Assembly: GCF_003123685.1 (NCBI RefSeq)
Contig: NZ_QCYJ01000005.1
Location: 62,001 to 126,000, forward strand
From: Nocardia aurea
Lineage (GTDB): Bacteria; Actinomycetota; Actinomycetes; Mycobacteriales; Mycobacteriaceae
DNA length: 64,000 nucleotides
Reading direction: 5' to 3'
The notes under the pieces were generated by a model, which was not told the origin of the DNA, did no database searches, and was given only the letters and a program-made list of their open reading frames with translations. The position numbers were made by a program, and so were the translations under genes. Positions 37,050 to 46,831 of this stretch are shown piece by piece; position 1 is the stretch's first letter; each line of letters starts with the position of its first letter.

Positions 37050-38234
37050 TCATTCGACCGAATCCGCCGACGCGGTGAAGGTATTGCACCGCGAGGTCAG
37101 ATTCTTCTCCAATCCGAGTTCGAACCAGTCGCCGCTGTTCTCCGGAGTGCCGTGATCGCGGGAGTCGGAAGGCGCGTCACCTCGGCCGTTGGCGTCGCGT
37201 TTGGCGATGGTGATCTGCGAGTTGGTCAGCGAGCCCGCATCGGCAGACGAGCCGACGTACATGCCGTTGAAGCACTGGGCCTGCAATTCGACGCGGCGCG
37301 AGAGTTCGAGACCTCGGTCGCTGCGGGTACCGGCGTCGACCCGTTCGGCATTGGCCTTGCGCAGGATGCCCGACATGGCCTGCACGTGATGTCCGTACTC
37401 GTGCGCGAACACCGACAGGTAGACGACCCAGTTGTCCTTGAACAGATCCGTCTGCAACTGACTGATCGGCATGTAGATGGTCTTGTTCGCCGGGCAGTAG
37501 AAAGCGGCGAAATTCGTGGTGGAACCGGTGCACGGGGTAGTGATACCGGTGGTGTTCGCGCTGACGTTCACCGTCGGCGGCTCGAACGGCAGATCCGCTT
37601 CGGCGAGCACCGGTTTCCACGCGGACTCCAGGCAGTCGGCGGCGCTGTCGAAGAATTTGCGTGCCGTCTCGACCTGGGTGCCCCACGGCGAGTAGCTGCA
37701 ACGGGCCGGAACCAGGGTCGCGTCGGTATCGGTGAGCAGCGGATTGTTCGCGGTTTCCGCCGATGCCGAGGTGCCGTCGGACGGGAAGGTCAGACTCGGA
37801 TCGGGACCCGCGGACGGATCGTCGACGACGCTGCGCGCGGCGTTGAGCACCAAACCGCCTGCCACCAGCACGATCACCACGACCAGCAGTGCCAACAGGC
37901 CGCCGCCACCGCGTTTACGCGGACGCTGCGGTGGACGACCGGGCGGACCGTAGGGCATGGGCGCAGGCATCCCCTGGCGGTATCCGGACGGCGGATACCC
38001 CTGCGGCGAACCGTAACCCGGCGGCGGACCGTATCCGGGCCGGTTGCCGGGCTGCCCGTATCCGGGCTGCTGACCGTATCCCGGCTGCGATCGGTACCCG
38101 GGCTGCTGACCGTATCCCGGCTGCGATCGGTACCCGGGCTGCTGACCGTATCCGGGCGGTGTGCCGTATCCCGGTGGCGGCCCCGGCCGCCCGCCGGGTG
38201 GAACCGGTCCGGATCCGTACGGTGGTTGCGTCAC
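37050..38234 (-). CDS. Putative neutral zinc metallopeptidase, membrane-anchored
   Basis: A 394-aa protein. The N-terminal ~95 residues are Pro/Gly/Tyr-rich and built of GYGQQPGYRSQP-type repeats. One transmembrane helix follows (GGLLALLVVVIVLVAGGLVL, ~108-127), then an extracellular catalytic domain with HEYGHHVQ at ~280 and a downstream Glu (RRVELQAQCFNG). This is the PF04228-type neutral zinc metallopeptidase family. Type-II topology puts the protease outside the membrane. It is divergent from the DUF2207 gene with 156 nt between. Substrate unknown. Confidence 0.9.
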   Translation of the reverse strand: MTQPPYGSGPVPPGGRPGPPPGYGTPPGYGQQPGYRSQPGYGQQPGYRSQPGYGQQPGYGQPGNRPGYGPPPGYGSPQGYPPSGYRQGMPAPMPYGPPGRPPQRPRKRGGGGLLALLVVVIVLVAGGLVLNAARSVVDDPSAGPDPSLTFPSDGTSASAETANNPLLTDTDATLVPARCSYSPWGTQVETARKFFDSAADCLESAWKPVLAEADLPFEPPTVNVSANTTGITTPCTGSTTNFAAFYCPANKTIYMPISQLQTDLFKDNWVVYLSVFAHEYGHHVQAMSGILRKANAERVDAGTRSDRGLELSRRVELQAQCFNGMYVGSSADAGSLTNSQITIAKRDANGRGDAPSDSRDHGTPENSGDWFELGLEKNLTSRCNTFTASADSVE

Positions 38235-38390
38235 TCCCCCGTACCCCCTCGTCTCGATTGGTCACCGACAGTGTTGGTATCAGCAGCGCGCGTCAGGCCC
38301 CCGTGTGGTGACGCTGCGCTGCTGCCGCCGGGCCCGTCGCTCGCGCCGTGCCGCTGACGAAGGATAGCAACTTGTCTAGAGTAGGCAGCC

Positions 38391-40022
38391 ATGCTGACAT
38401 TTCGGGGGGCCGCCGCGAGCGCGCTTGTTCTCGCAGGCCTTGGAATGGCGGCGGCCGTGCCCGCGTACGCCCAGCCCGCCCCTTCGGGCGTCACGATCAC
38501 CGCGGATCTGACCCTGAACCGCGAGGGCGTCCTCGACGTGGTGGAGACCGTGAATGTGCCCGAGGGCGGCCACTTCACGATGGCGCTGCCGCTGCGCCTA
38601 CAGGTGAGCGACGATGTCGAGCGGGTCTTCCAGGTCACCGATGTCGACACCACCGGCGCGGGCACCGCGACCGTCGCCGGTGACCGGTTCACCATCGACG
38701 CCAACCCCGGCGAATCGACCTTCACCTACTCCCTGCACAACACCGTCAGGAACGCGCCGGGCACCCAGGTCTTCCACTGGATCGGGGTGATGAGCACCGA
38801 TATCGCCTCGATCAGCGCCTCGGTGATCGCCCCGAGTTTCGAGATGGGCATCGTCGACTGCAAACTCGGCCCGCCGGGCAATATCCGGCCGTGCGCCGAT
38901 GTTCGCGTCGAGGCGACCGGCGCGCTGTATCTCGAACAGACGGACCTGCGCAAGGGCGACACCATCGACCTCACGCTGCAACTGCCGCCGGGGACCGTAC
39001 CAGCCAACGCCGATATCCGCGTGGACGAACCGGGCCCCTTCGCCCTGACCGGTCCGGTGTGGCTCGCCTTCGGCGTCCTGCTGGCCGTGCTCGCCGGACT
39101 GGCCGCGGTGGTGCTGCGCGCCCGGCGCGAGAACGCCTCGGCCGGGGCCGGATCCGATATCGCCGACCCGCTGGAACGCGACGGTGACCAGGTGCGATTC
39201 ATCTCGCCCGACGCCATCCTGCCCGGCGAGGCGGGTCTGCTGCTCGACGAGCACGCCGATCCGATCGATATCGCCGCCACCGTGGTGGATCTCGCGGTAC
39301 GCCGCTACATCTGGGTCACCCCGATCAGCGCGGCCACCGGCACCCCCGGGGGTAACGACTGGCGGATCACCAGGGTCAATGCCGTCGACGATCAACTGCG
39401 CGACTACGAGAAGGCCGTCTACGGCGCGCTGCTGCCCGATGGCGTCGACGCGGTCACCGTCAGTGAACTACGCGCGCCGGACCGGGTTTCGGTCGACGCG
39501 ATCCGCGCGGCGATGATCGCGGACGCCGTCGAGCGCGGGGCCTTCGCCGATCGGTCCGGTCCGGGCCTGGCGCGCCTGATCGGCGGCGGGCTGATCGTGG
39601 CGGGTATCGCCGCGACCCTCGGCCTCGCCTTCTCCGCCGGGCACGCCCTGGTCGGCGTGGCCATCGCCATCGGCGGTGTCGCGGTCTTCCTGCTGCCCAC
39701 CTATCTGCCCGTGCGCACCGGCTACGGCCGCGAACTCACCGGCCGGGTGCGGGCCTTGCAGCGCGGACTCGAGGCGACTCGGCGCGAACAGATTCCGGAC
39801 AGCGATCAGGAGACCGTGTTCTCCCGCGCGCTGCCGTTCACGGTCGTCAACGGTCGCGCCGACAATTGGATCCGCGTCTTCCGCGACCTCAATCCGGCGG
39901 CCGACTCCCAGCCCGGCCTGTACTGGTTCGGCGGTTTCGAGCGCGACGCGAATCTGCAACGCTTCGCCGGACATTTCCCGTACTTCATCACCGCGATGGA
40001 AGGTCTCTTCGGTCACGACTGA
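38391..40022 (+). CDS. DUF2207-type membrane protein
   Basis: A 543-aa protein. It has an N-terminal signal peptide (cleavage near PAYAQP, ~residue 27), then a large extracellular beta-rich domain (DLTLNREGVLDVVETVNVPE). A membrane helix at ~222-242 leads to a cytosolic domain (FISPDAILPGEAGLLLDEHADPID), and two further helices at ~400-445 precede a C-terminal cytosolic segment ending YFITAMEGLFGHD. This layout is that of DUF2207 proteins, whose role is unknown. It is divergent from the zinc peptidase and isolated by a terminator downstream. Confidence 0.88.
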   Translation: MLTFRGAAASALVLAGLGMAAAVPAYAQPAPSGVTITADLTLNREGVLDVVETVNVPEGGHFTMALPLRLQVSDDVERVFQVTDVDTTGAGTATVAGDRFTIDANPGESTFTYSLHNTVRNAPGTQVFHWIGVMSTDIASISASVIAPSFEMGIVDCKLGPPGNIRPCADVRVEATGALYLEQTDLRKGDTIDLTLQLPPGTVPANADIRVDEPGPFALTGPVWLAFGVLLAVLAGLAAVVLRARRENASAGAGSDIADPLERDGDQVRFISPDAILPGEAGLLLDEHADPIDIAATVVDLAVRRYIWVTPISAATGTPGGNDWRITRVNAVDDQLRDYEKAVYGALLPDGVDAVTVSELRAPDRVSVDAIRAAMIADAVERGAFADRSGPGLARLIGGGLIVAGIAATLGLAFSAGHALVGVAIAIGGVAVFLLPTYLPVRTGYGRELTGRVRALQRGLEATRREQIPDSDQETVFSRALPFTVVNGRADNWIRVFRDLNPAADSQPGLYWFGGFERDANLQRFAGHFPYFITAMEGLFGHD

Positions 40023-40028
40023 GACGGA

Positions 40029-40068
40029 ACGGCAACGGCCGGGTCCGATCGGACCCGGCCGTTGCCGT
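40029..40068. terminator. Bidirectional terminator between convergent genes
   Basis: ACGGCAACGGCCGGGTCC pairs perfectly over 18 bp with GGACCCGGCCGTTGCCGT around a GATC loop, between the DUF2207 gene (ends 40022) and the ROK gene (ends 40083). Confidence 0.88.
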
Positions 40069-40082
40069 CTGCGGAGGCGGTA

Positions 40083-41351
40083 TCAGTCGTTGAGCGACAG
40101 CCGGCGCATCGCGGCCAGCGGATCGGCGTAGATCGCGCTCACCGAGGTGACGACGGCGGCGAATTCCTGCACCTTGCCGCCGAATCCGCTGATCCGGATA
40201 TCGGTCGGCGGCAGCGTCGAACCCTGCCGGAACGCACTCGCCACGTGGGCGACCGCGGGCCGGTAGCCGGTGAACGCCTGTCCGCCGAGGATGACCCGAT
40301 CCGGGTTGAGCATGTCCCTGACCATCGCGACCGTGTGCCCGAGCATCGTCGCCCGCTCCGCGAGCAACTCACGCGCGGGTTCGGAACCGGCCTCGGCCGC
40401 CCGGTACAGATCGGAGATGGTCGACCCGGCGGTTCCGTTGTACGCGGGGATGATTCCGCGACCGACGGCCCGCGCGTGCAGCGCCCGGTCACCGACGGTG
40501 ACCTCCAAGCAGCCGCGACGGCCGCAGGTGCAATCGACATTCGAGCCGGTCGGCAGATGCGCGATGGAACCGGGACCGTTACTCGGCGTATGCACCCGAC
40601 CGTCCAGAGTCACCGCGATTCCGGCGGTTTCACGAACGTAGAAGTACAGGCTGCTACCGCGTTCCTGACCTTCGCGCGGTTCCGGCGTCGGCAGCAGCAG
40701 TTCGGACGCGGCCATCGCCTCGACGTGCGGGGCCACCGAAACCGGCAGTTCCAGCACCTCGCCGAGGACGGCGCCGACGGGCGCGCCGTGCCATTCCAGT
40801 TTGGGGTGATCGACCACGCCGGTCAGCGGATCGACCCGGCCGCCGATGGCGACACCGGCCCACAGCGGTTTGCGCCGATGCCAACGCTGCAGGAAGGCCT
40901 TGGCGCTGCGGGCGACGGTGGTGGTCGCGAATTCCTGGCCGGTCTGCGGGGTGGCGATGGCGAGTCCGCCGAGGATCCGGCCGCGCAGATCGGCCGCGAC
41001 GATCTTGGTGACGGCGGCGCCGATGTGGATTCCGAGGGTCAGGTACGCCTCGTGATCGATCTCGAAGGGCACCCGGGGACGCCCCACCGCTCCGGAAGCG
41101 GTCAGGTCCGGTCGCTCGCGCAGCAGTCCGGCGGCCAACAGCGCGGAAACTTGACGATTGACGGTGGCGATACTCAAACCCGTTGTACGCGCGGCATTGT
41201 CGCGGGAGACCGGGCCACCGGTCGCTGCCCGCAGCACGGCCGCGGCGGGGTTGTCGGCGATACGGAGTTCGGGGGCGATGACTGGACGCTGGACACGGAC
41301 ACGACCGGTGGCGGCCCGCGAGGCGGGACGCTCCAGGATGGGGAGGGCCAT
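40083..41351 (-). CDS. ROK-family transcriptional regulator
   Basis: A 422-aa protein. The N-terminal winged helix (SRDNAARTTGLSIATVNRQVSALLAAGLL, ~49-77) is followed by a ROK sugar-kinase-like domain with the zinc motif CTCGRRGCLE (~268-277) and GGQAFTGYRP. The ATP-binding DxGxT motif is degenerate (LGIHIGAAVTKI), so it is a regulator rather than a kinase. The ATG at 41351 has AAGGA 8 nt upstream. It resembles Rv0485 of M. tuberculosis from memory. It is preceded by a leaderless polycysteine micro-ORF that probably controls its translation by attenuation. The effector is unknown. Confidence 0.92.
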   Translation of the reverse strand: MALPILERPASRAATGRVRVQRPVIAPELRIADNPAAAVLRAATGGPVSRDNAARTTGLSIATVNRQVSALLAAGLLRERPDLTASGAVGRPRVPFEIDHEAYLTLGIHIGAAVTKIVAADLRGRILGGLAIATPQTGQEFATTTVARSAKAFLQRWHRRKPLWAGVAIGGRVDPLTGVVDHPKLEWHGAPVGAVLGEVLELPVSVAPHVEAMAASELLLPTPEPREGQERGSSLYFYVRETAGIAVTLDGRVHTPSNGPGSIAHLPTGSNVDCTCGRRGCLEVTVGDRALHARAVGRGIIPAYNGTAGSTISDLYRAAEAGSEPARELLAERATMLGHTVAMVRDMLNPDRVILGGQAFTGYRPAVAHVASAFRQGSTLPPTDIRISGFGGKVQEFAAVVTSVSAIYADPLAAMRRLSLND

Positions 41352-41444
41352 ATGAAGATTCCTTGCTGAAGTCCCGAAATCGAAACGGGACGTGCCTACA
41401 CCTACGGCGACGAGGCAGCCGGGAGCTGAAAGGGGGTGCTCAGC

Positions 41445-41552
41445 TCAGCTGCAGCGGAAGGAACAACACAGTTCGCGAGTCAACGGCAACCGCAGGCCCA
41501 GCGCGGCGGTCACGTAGGTGACCCGCGGGGCGGTGGGGCGGTTGCTGGACAT
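41445..41552 (-). CDS. Leaderless polycysteine leader peptide (micro-ORF) upstream of the ROK gene
   Basis: A 35-codon ORF ending LTRELCCSFRCS, with three Cys in the last seven residues. ATG 41552 has no Shine-Dalgarno sequence but sits exactly where a leaderless start should be: TACCGT at 41564-41559 (TANNNT) is 6 T residues upstream, and TTGGTA 18 bp further. The LTREL plus C-terminal Cys run matches two known actinobacterial themes: LTRRL-type leaders before sulfur operons, and the leaderless polycysteine micro-ORFs described in mycobacteria. It stops 93 nt before the ROK start. Ribosome stalling at the Cys codons when cysteine is scarce would alter downstream folding. Function is inferred. 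Confidence 0.65.
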   Translation of the reverse strand: MSSNRPTAPRVTYVTAALGLRLPLTRELCCSFRCS

Positions 41553-41558
41553 AAAAAA

Positions 41559-41589
41559 ACGGTAACACCCGGTTGGTCGGTATACCAAC
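41559..41589 (-). promoter_or_regulatory. Promoter of the leader/ROK transcript with overlapping inverted repeat
   Basis: Reading the minus strand, -35 TTGGTA (41588-41583), an 18-bp spacer and -10 TACCGT (41564-41559) direct transcription to the leader ATG. An inverted repeat GTTGGT-ATACCG-ACCAAC (41589-41572) covers the -35 and spacer and could be an operator, possibly for ROK autorepression. Confidence 0.6.
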
Positions 41590-41830
41590 ACAATGGCAGA
41601 TTTCGGTGTGGAAGCCCACATGATCTCCGCAGGTCACGGCAATATCCCACGGCGTGTCACGGAAGCGACACGGCGGGCGTCCACCGGTTAGCGACCGGAT
41701 AGGCCGGGTCGTGCGGCGATTCCCACGAATCCGACGTGACCGTCACCCGACCGCGCCCGACGCCACCGGAGCGCAGGCCGGGTTCCCCTCCGGTCGTGCC
41801 GATGCGGAGCGTCATGTGCGCAAACAAAAG
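41590..41830. other. Intergenic stretch without recognisable gene
   Basis: This stretch lies between the leader promoter and the terminator at 41831. Short overlapping ORFs exist on the plus strand, but their composition is not protein-like. I see no further regulatory signal. Confidence 0.5.
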
Positions 41831-41869
41831 CGGACGTCACCCGCTGTCTTGGACAGCGGGTGACGTCCG
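41831..41869. terminator. Strong terminator hairpin after the secreted protein
   Basis: CGGACGTCACCCGCTGTC and GACAGCGGGTGACGTCCG form a perfect 18-bp stem around TTG. On the minus strand it is followed by CTTTTGTTTG. It lies 35 nt past the stop of the secreted protein gene at 41905. Confidence 0.9.
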
Positions 41870-41904
41870 TTTGTTCCGAACCAGGAAGAGTCCTCCCGGT
41901 CAGA

Positions 41905-42615
41905 TCACTTCGCCGGAGCCGGGAACGGCGTGTTGACCGTGGTGAAGTACTGGATCGCGGCGGCGATCGCGACCGGTGCCGTCACGAAGATCTGGCCGAG
42001 CAGCGTGCCGAGGAACCCGACCGTGCTGGCGCCGATGAGGCAGCCGACTGCGGCGGCCGGGATGAACGGACCGAACAGGCCCGCGATGGTCGCCGCGGCG
42101 ACGGTGCCCGCGGTGAGCGCGCCGACAACGCAGCCGATGCCGCCGCCCGCGATACCGCCGACGAGCGTGCCGATGGTCGCGCCCGCGGCGATCGTGCTGG
42201 TCAGACGGGTCCAGGCCGCGACCTCACGGTCGTACTCGTTCTTCCAGGGCGCCTTGTCCTCGTAGGGCAGCGCGACCGGCTTGTACACGGCCTGGGCGAC
42301 GTCGAGCTGCGGGGTCAGGGTCGCGGAATTACCCGCGATCTGGGCGGCGATCGGGAATTCGAACTCGTCGACCCGGAACTTCAGCTCGGTGCCCGCGACG
42401 ACGGTGCCGTCGGCGGCCTTGATCTTCAGGGTGTCGTTCTCCACGACGATGGAGCCCGCGTCGGTGGTGATGATCGACTGGGTGTCGGTGGCTCGCGCCG
42501 TGAAATTGATGGAGGCGGGTTCGGCCGCCTCGGGTGCCGCTCCCGCAGTCCCCGCGGCGACACCGGTCGCCACCGTAAGCAATGCGGCCACAACGGCCAG
42601 TTTCCTCATCCGCAT
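41905..42615 (-). CDS. Secreted/membrane protein of unknown function with Gly/Ala-rich hydrophobic C-terminus
   Basis: A 236-aa protein. Signal peptide MRMRKLAVVAALLTV, cleavage after GAA near residue 27. A beta-rich segment follows (SIITTDAGSIVVENDTLKI). From ~135 a long Gly/Ala/Ile-rich hydrophobic stretch (IGTLVGGIAGGGIGCVVGAL; TVGFLGTLLGQIFV) resembles glycine-zipper regions, with two Cys. Proteins of this shape are common in Nocardia genomes, but I know of no function. ATG 42615 was chosen because it directly precedes the basic signal-peptide start, with GAGGG about 11 nt upstream; ATGs at 42633 and 42663 are less likely. Confidence 0.78.
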   Translation of the reverse strand: MRMRKLAVVAALLTVATGVAAGTAGAAPEAAEPASINFTARATDTQSIITTDAGSIVVENDTLKIKAADGTVVAGTELKFRVDEFEFPIAAQIAGNSATLTPQLDVAQAVYKPVALPYEDKAPWKNEYDREVAAWTRLTSTIAAGATIGTLVGGIAGGGIGCVVGALTAGTVAAATIAGLFGPFIPAAAVGCLIGASTVGFLGTLLGQIFVTAPVAIAAAIQYFTTVNTPFPAPAK

Positions 42616-42730
42616 GATCGTGCAATCCCTCATCTCGGTCCAGCTTTCGAGGGAAAGCATCACCGAGAATTCCCGGGCAGACGAGGAAAAAACGCAGCGC
42701 GATTCGAACCCCGCAAACGCGCGGGAAACC

Positions 42731-43315
42731 CTATTTTCCTGCCGTTTCCTTCGCGGCCGCCTTCATCTGCTTTTTGAAAGCGCGAACCTCGAGCAACGAC
42801 TCACCGTCGACGATGTCAGCGGCCGAACGACGTGAGCCCTTCTCCGAATACGCGCCCGCCGCCTTCTCCCACCCGGCGGGCCGCACCCCGAGCTGTTTTC
42901 CCAACAGGGCCAAGAAGATTCGTGCCTTCTGGTCGCCGTAACCCGGCAGCGCCTTGAGCCGGCGCAGCACCTCTTTGCCGTCCGGATCGCCCTCGGTCCA
43001 GATCGCCTCGGTCCTGCCGCCGTAATTCTCGACGACATACCGGGCAAGTTCCTGAGTCCGGCGCGCCATGGAACGGCCGTAACGATGGATGGCGGGCGGT
43101 GTCGCACACAACTCTTCGAAAACCTCGGGGTCGGCCTCGGCGATCTTATCGATCGCGAAACCGTCCATCCGGTCGGCGATTTTCTTGGGGCCGCGGAATG
43201 CGTGTTCGAGCGGGAATTGCTGATCCAGCAGCATTCCGGTCAGTAGCGCGAAGGGGTCCGTGGAGAGCAGTTCGTCCGCTTCCGGTTCCTGCGCGAGACA
43301 CAGTTCGACGGTCAC
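42731..43315 (-). CDS. HhH-GPD-type base-excision DNA repair protein
   Basis: A 194-aa protein of the small uncharacterised HhH-GPD family of actinobacteria (TIGR03252-type). It opens with ADELLSTDPFALLTGMLLDQQFPLEHAF; the helix-hairpin-helix LPGYGDQKARIFLALLGK lies at ~130-147. I do not see the [4Fe-4S] cysteine cluster of Nth/MutY, which is normal for this group. The GTG at 43315 has AAAGGA 7 nt upstream and fits the family start; a GTG at 43339 is possible. It removes damaged bases in homologues with GPD catalytic Asp, but here the lesion is unknown. Confidence 0.88.
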   Translation of the reverse strand: MTVELCLAQEPEADELLSTDPFALLTGMLLDQQFPLEHAFRGPKKIADRMDGFAIDKIAEADPEVFEELCATPPAIHRYGRSMARRTQELARYVVENYGGRTEAIWTEGDPDGKEVLRRLKALPGYGDQKARIFLALLGKQLGVRPAGWEKAAGAYSEKGSRRSAADIVDGESLLEVRAFKKQMKAAAKETAGK

Positions 43316-43411
43316 CGTGGATCCTTTCGCCGTTGCCACTCGGACTACATCCGATCATCGCACCGCGGCCGCGCGAGCGGACAACCCACCTCACACCACC
43401 CGCCTCCGGAA

Positions 43412-43427
43412 CGTGACACAGCTCACA
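43412..43427. promoter_or_regulatory. CRP/GlxR-like binding site
   Basis: CGTGA-CACAGC-TCACA differs from TGTGA-N6-TCACA at one base. It is centred about 52 bp before the start of the methyltransferase gene at 43472 (whose transcript is probably leaderless) and 105 bp before the HhH-GPD gene. Confidence 0.5.
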
Positions 43428-43471
43428 CCCCTGCCGTGCGGGCCGTTGTGCCCCCCGGTAGGCTACCGGCC

Positions 43472-44320
43472 ATGCCCCAGACGACGGCGATAACCAGGGA
43501 CGGACGCGGGCCCATGGACACTTACTCCCCCCGACCGGATCGCTTCGACAGCGCGGGCCAGGACCAATTGGTCGACGTCCGCGACCTGCAGGCCGCCCTG
43601 CCCGCCATCCGGCGCTTGCGCACCTGGGCCCACGAGGCGCTCGCCCTGCGACTCGGTGAATCCGCCGTCGATATCGGCTCCGGTACCGGCTCCGAAGTTC
43701 TCGCGTTCGCCGAAGCCGTCGGGCCGACCGGCACCGCCATCGGCGTCGAACCCGATCCCAATCTGCTGGCCTCCGCCGAGCGGCGGGCCGAACAGGCGGG
43801 TTCGTCGGCGAAATTCCATTCCGGCGACGCCTACGGCATACCGTTCGGCGCCGAAACCTTCGACGCCGCGCTCTGCGAGCGCGTGTTCCAGCATCTGACC
43901 GCGCCGGGGCGCGCGGCGAACGAGATCGCCCGCGTGCTGCGTCCGGGCGGTCGCACCGTCGTGGTCGACGTCGACTGGGGCACCGCGATCGTGCACCCGG
44001 GCGAACTGTCCGTCGTGCGACAGGTCATCGATACCCTGGCCGCCGCCACCACCAACCCGCGCTCGGGCCGCAGACTGCCGGGCCTGCTCACCAGGGCGGG
44101 CCTGGTCATCGACGATATCGGCTCGCACGCACTGGTCCAGGAGCGCACCGTCGGCGCGGGCTCACTGGTCACCAGGATTTCCGCGATGGCGGTGGCGCGC
44201 GGCGCGATCACCGAGGCCCAGCGCGATCAGTTGCTCGCCGACCTGCGCCGCGGGGCCGAGACCGGCGATATCCACCTCTCGGTCACCATGTTCGCGGTAC
44301 TGGCCCACAAACCACGCTGA
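43472..44320 (+). CDS. SAM-dependent class I methyltransferase
   Basis: A 282-aa protein. Motif I is VDIGSGTGSEVLAFA (~64-78), followed by GVEPDPNLL, a post-I motif FDAALCERVFQHL, and a C-terminal helical region. It belongs to the UbiE/COQ5-like group, but the acceptor cannot be deduced. ATG 43472 is preferred because TAGGCT (43459-43464) ends 7 nt upstream, as in leaderless actinobacterial transcripts. An in-frame GTG or ATG upstream gives an implausible N-terminus. It is isolated between the HhH-GPD gene (divergent) and a terminator. Confidence 0.88.
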   Translation: MPQTTAITRDGRGPMDTYSPRPDRFDSAGQDQLVDVRDLQAALPAIRRLRTWAHEALALRLGESAVDIGSGTGSEVLAFAEAVGPTGTAIGVEPDPNLLASAERRAEQAGSSAKFHSGDAYGIPFGAETFDAALCERVFQHLTAPGRAANEIARVLRPGGRTVVVDVDWGTAIVHPGELSVVRQVIDTLAAATTNPRSGRRLPGLLTRAGLVIDDIGSHALVQERTVGAGSLVTRISAMAVARGAITEAQRDQLLADLRRGAETGDIHLSVTMFAVLAHKPR

Positions 44321-44330
44321 TCCCGGTCGA

Positions 44331-44371
44331 AAACGGCGGGCCCCACCGAGTTCCGGTGGGGCCCGCCGTTT
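44331..44371. terminator. Bidirectional terminator
   Basis: AAACGGCGGGCCCCACC and GGTGGGGCCCGCCGTTT form a perfect 17-bp stem with loop GAGTTCC, giving A/T tails on both strands. It serves the convergent methyltransferase and aminotransferase genes. Confidence 0.93.
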
Positions 44372-44377
44372 CTTCCG

Positions 44378-45754
<1,377 letters not shown>

Positions 45755-45885
45755 TTACCCGGCCCTCGCTCCGAAGTGGGGGGTATATGCGGGCCGACTC
45801 CGATGCCCTCGCGACCCGAACCTCGCTACCTGAACCTCACTGCCCGAACTTCACGGGAGGGAATCGGCCGAGTGCCGGAAATTTG

Positions 45886-45975
45886 AGGGGACCCCGCGCA
45901 CCCGGCAGAGCCCGTTGACCCTTGCTGCCTTCCGGCCCTGGGGGAGTTCACAGGATGCGCGCCGCGCGGGATCCG
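45886..45975 (-). ncRNA. ffs: Signal recognition particle RNA, bacterial small type (4.5S)
   Basis: The minus strand reads GGCCGGAAGGCAGCAAGG in the apical domain, the conserved SRP54-binding motif. The ends pair: GGATCCCGCGC at the 5' end with GCGCGGGGTCC at the 3' end. About 90 nt. It binds Ffh and targets nascent membrane proteins. It lies upstream of the aminotransferase, the same order as in mycobacteria. Confidence 0.93.
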
Positions 45976-46114
45976 TCGGCAAGTGTAGCCGGTTGTCGAT
46001 CCCCCGTACGAATCCGGGGCATACCGAACGTGTCCGCACTGGTCAGAGCGACGTGGTTGCGAGCCCGACCCCCGGTTTGGCATGTCGAGGGGTGGAGCCG
46101 CTATGCTGCTCCAC

Positions 46115-46202
46115 GGAGGATTCGCCTAGTGGCCTATGGCGCTCGCCTGGAACGCGGGTTGGGTTAACGCCCTCAGGGGTTCAAATCCCCTATCCTCCGC
46201 CA
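46115..46202 (+). tRNA. tRNA-Ser (anticodon GGA)
   Basis: The acceptor arms GGAGGAT/ATCCTCC pair fully. The anticodon loop CTGGAAC gives GGA (reads UCC/UCU). A long class-II variable arm is present (GGGTTAACGCCC), followed by T-arm GGGGTTCAAATCCCC. The CCA end is encoded (46200-46202). Confidence 0.97.
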
Positions 46203-46205
46203 CGA

Positions 46206-46251
46206 GAACGGCCGGGGTGGATACGCACATACGTATCCACCCCGGCCGTTC
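46206..46251 (+). terminator. Terminator after tRNA-Ser
   Basis: GAACGGCCGGGGTGGATACG and its exact complement form a 20-bp stem around CACATA, 4 nt after the tRNA. There is no long T-run, but the stem is very stable. Confidence 0.85.
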
Positions 46252-46312
46252 CGCTTCGACAGGGCAGTTCACCGGAGAGAAACCCGGTCGCCCTCGACTC
46301 CCGCGCCGAACG

Positions 46313-46810
46313 TCAGGCCGTGACCACCACCGGTTCGACGAGCAGGGCCATGAGCTGTTTCGTATGACCGGGTAGTTCCACTTCCGTCAGGCCGGTGATG
46401 ATGTCGCGCAGCGGAACGGGGCGGTCGAGCAGCAGCGTGGTACCCGACAGCAGTCGGGTCGATACGGGGATGTCGAGTTCGGTCTCGCTCAGCGACGAGC
46501 CGACCAGTGCGCACATGGCGTCCGCTTGGCCGCTGATCCGGGCGCGGAGCCCGGCGGAGCCACCGGCGAGGGTGATGGCGCGGTCGATGGTCCAGGGGTC
46601 GAGCGTGAGGCGGGTGTCGTAGACGGTGTGGGATCCGGCGGTGACCGCGGCGACCACGCCGATGGTCGTGGCGTCCACGAGGGTGACGTGCGCCAGGATC
46701 TGGTCGGCGTTCCATTCGCCCGGCGGTGGCGCGGTGGCGGTGTCCGCGACGGTGACGGCGGCGTCGAGCAGCGCGTCGTAGGCCGCGCGCAGTGCGGTGG
46801 TGTCGAACAT
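46313..46810 (-). CDS. DinB-like helical-bundle protein
   Basis: A 165-aa protein. The segment PPPGEWNADQILAHVTLVDATT is typical of DinB/maleylpyruvate-isomerase-like four-helix bundles (W-x-x-x-x-I-L-x-H). The second and third metal-binding His residues are not obvious. Such proteins act as thiol-dependent transferases or have unknown roles. It follows the ArsR-AHSA1 gene by 21 nt on the same strand and is probably co-transcribed with it. Confidence 0.75.
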   Translation of the reverse strand: MFDTTALRAAYDALLDAAVTVADTATAPPPGEWNADQILAHVTLVDATTIGVVAAVTAGSHTVYDTRLTLDPWTIDRAITLAGGSAGLRARISGQADAMCALVGSSLSETELDIPVSTRLLSGTTLLLDRPVPLRDIITGLTEVELPGHTKQLMALLVEPVVVTA

Positions 46811-46831
46811 GTCGGCTTCCTTCGGTGATCG

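Noticed and set aside
46115..46251. tRNA-Ser as a phage or island attachment site.
   Set aside because: No integrase, no repeated tRNA end and no mobile genes follow within the window.
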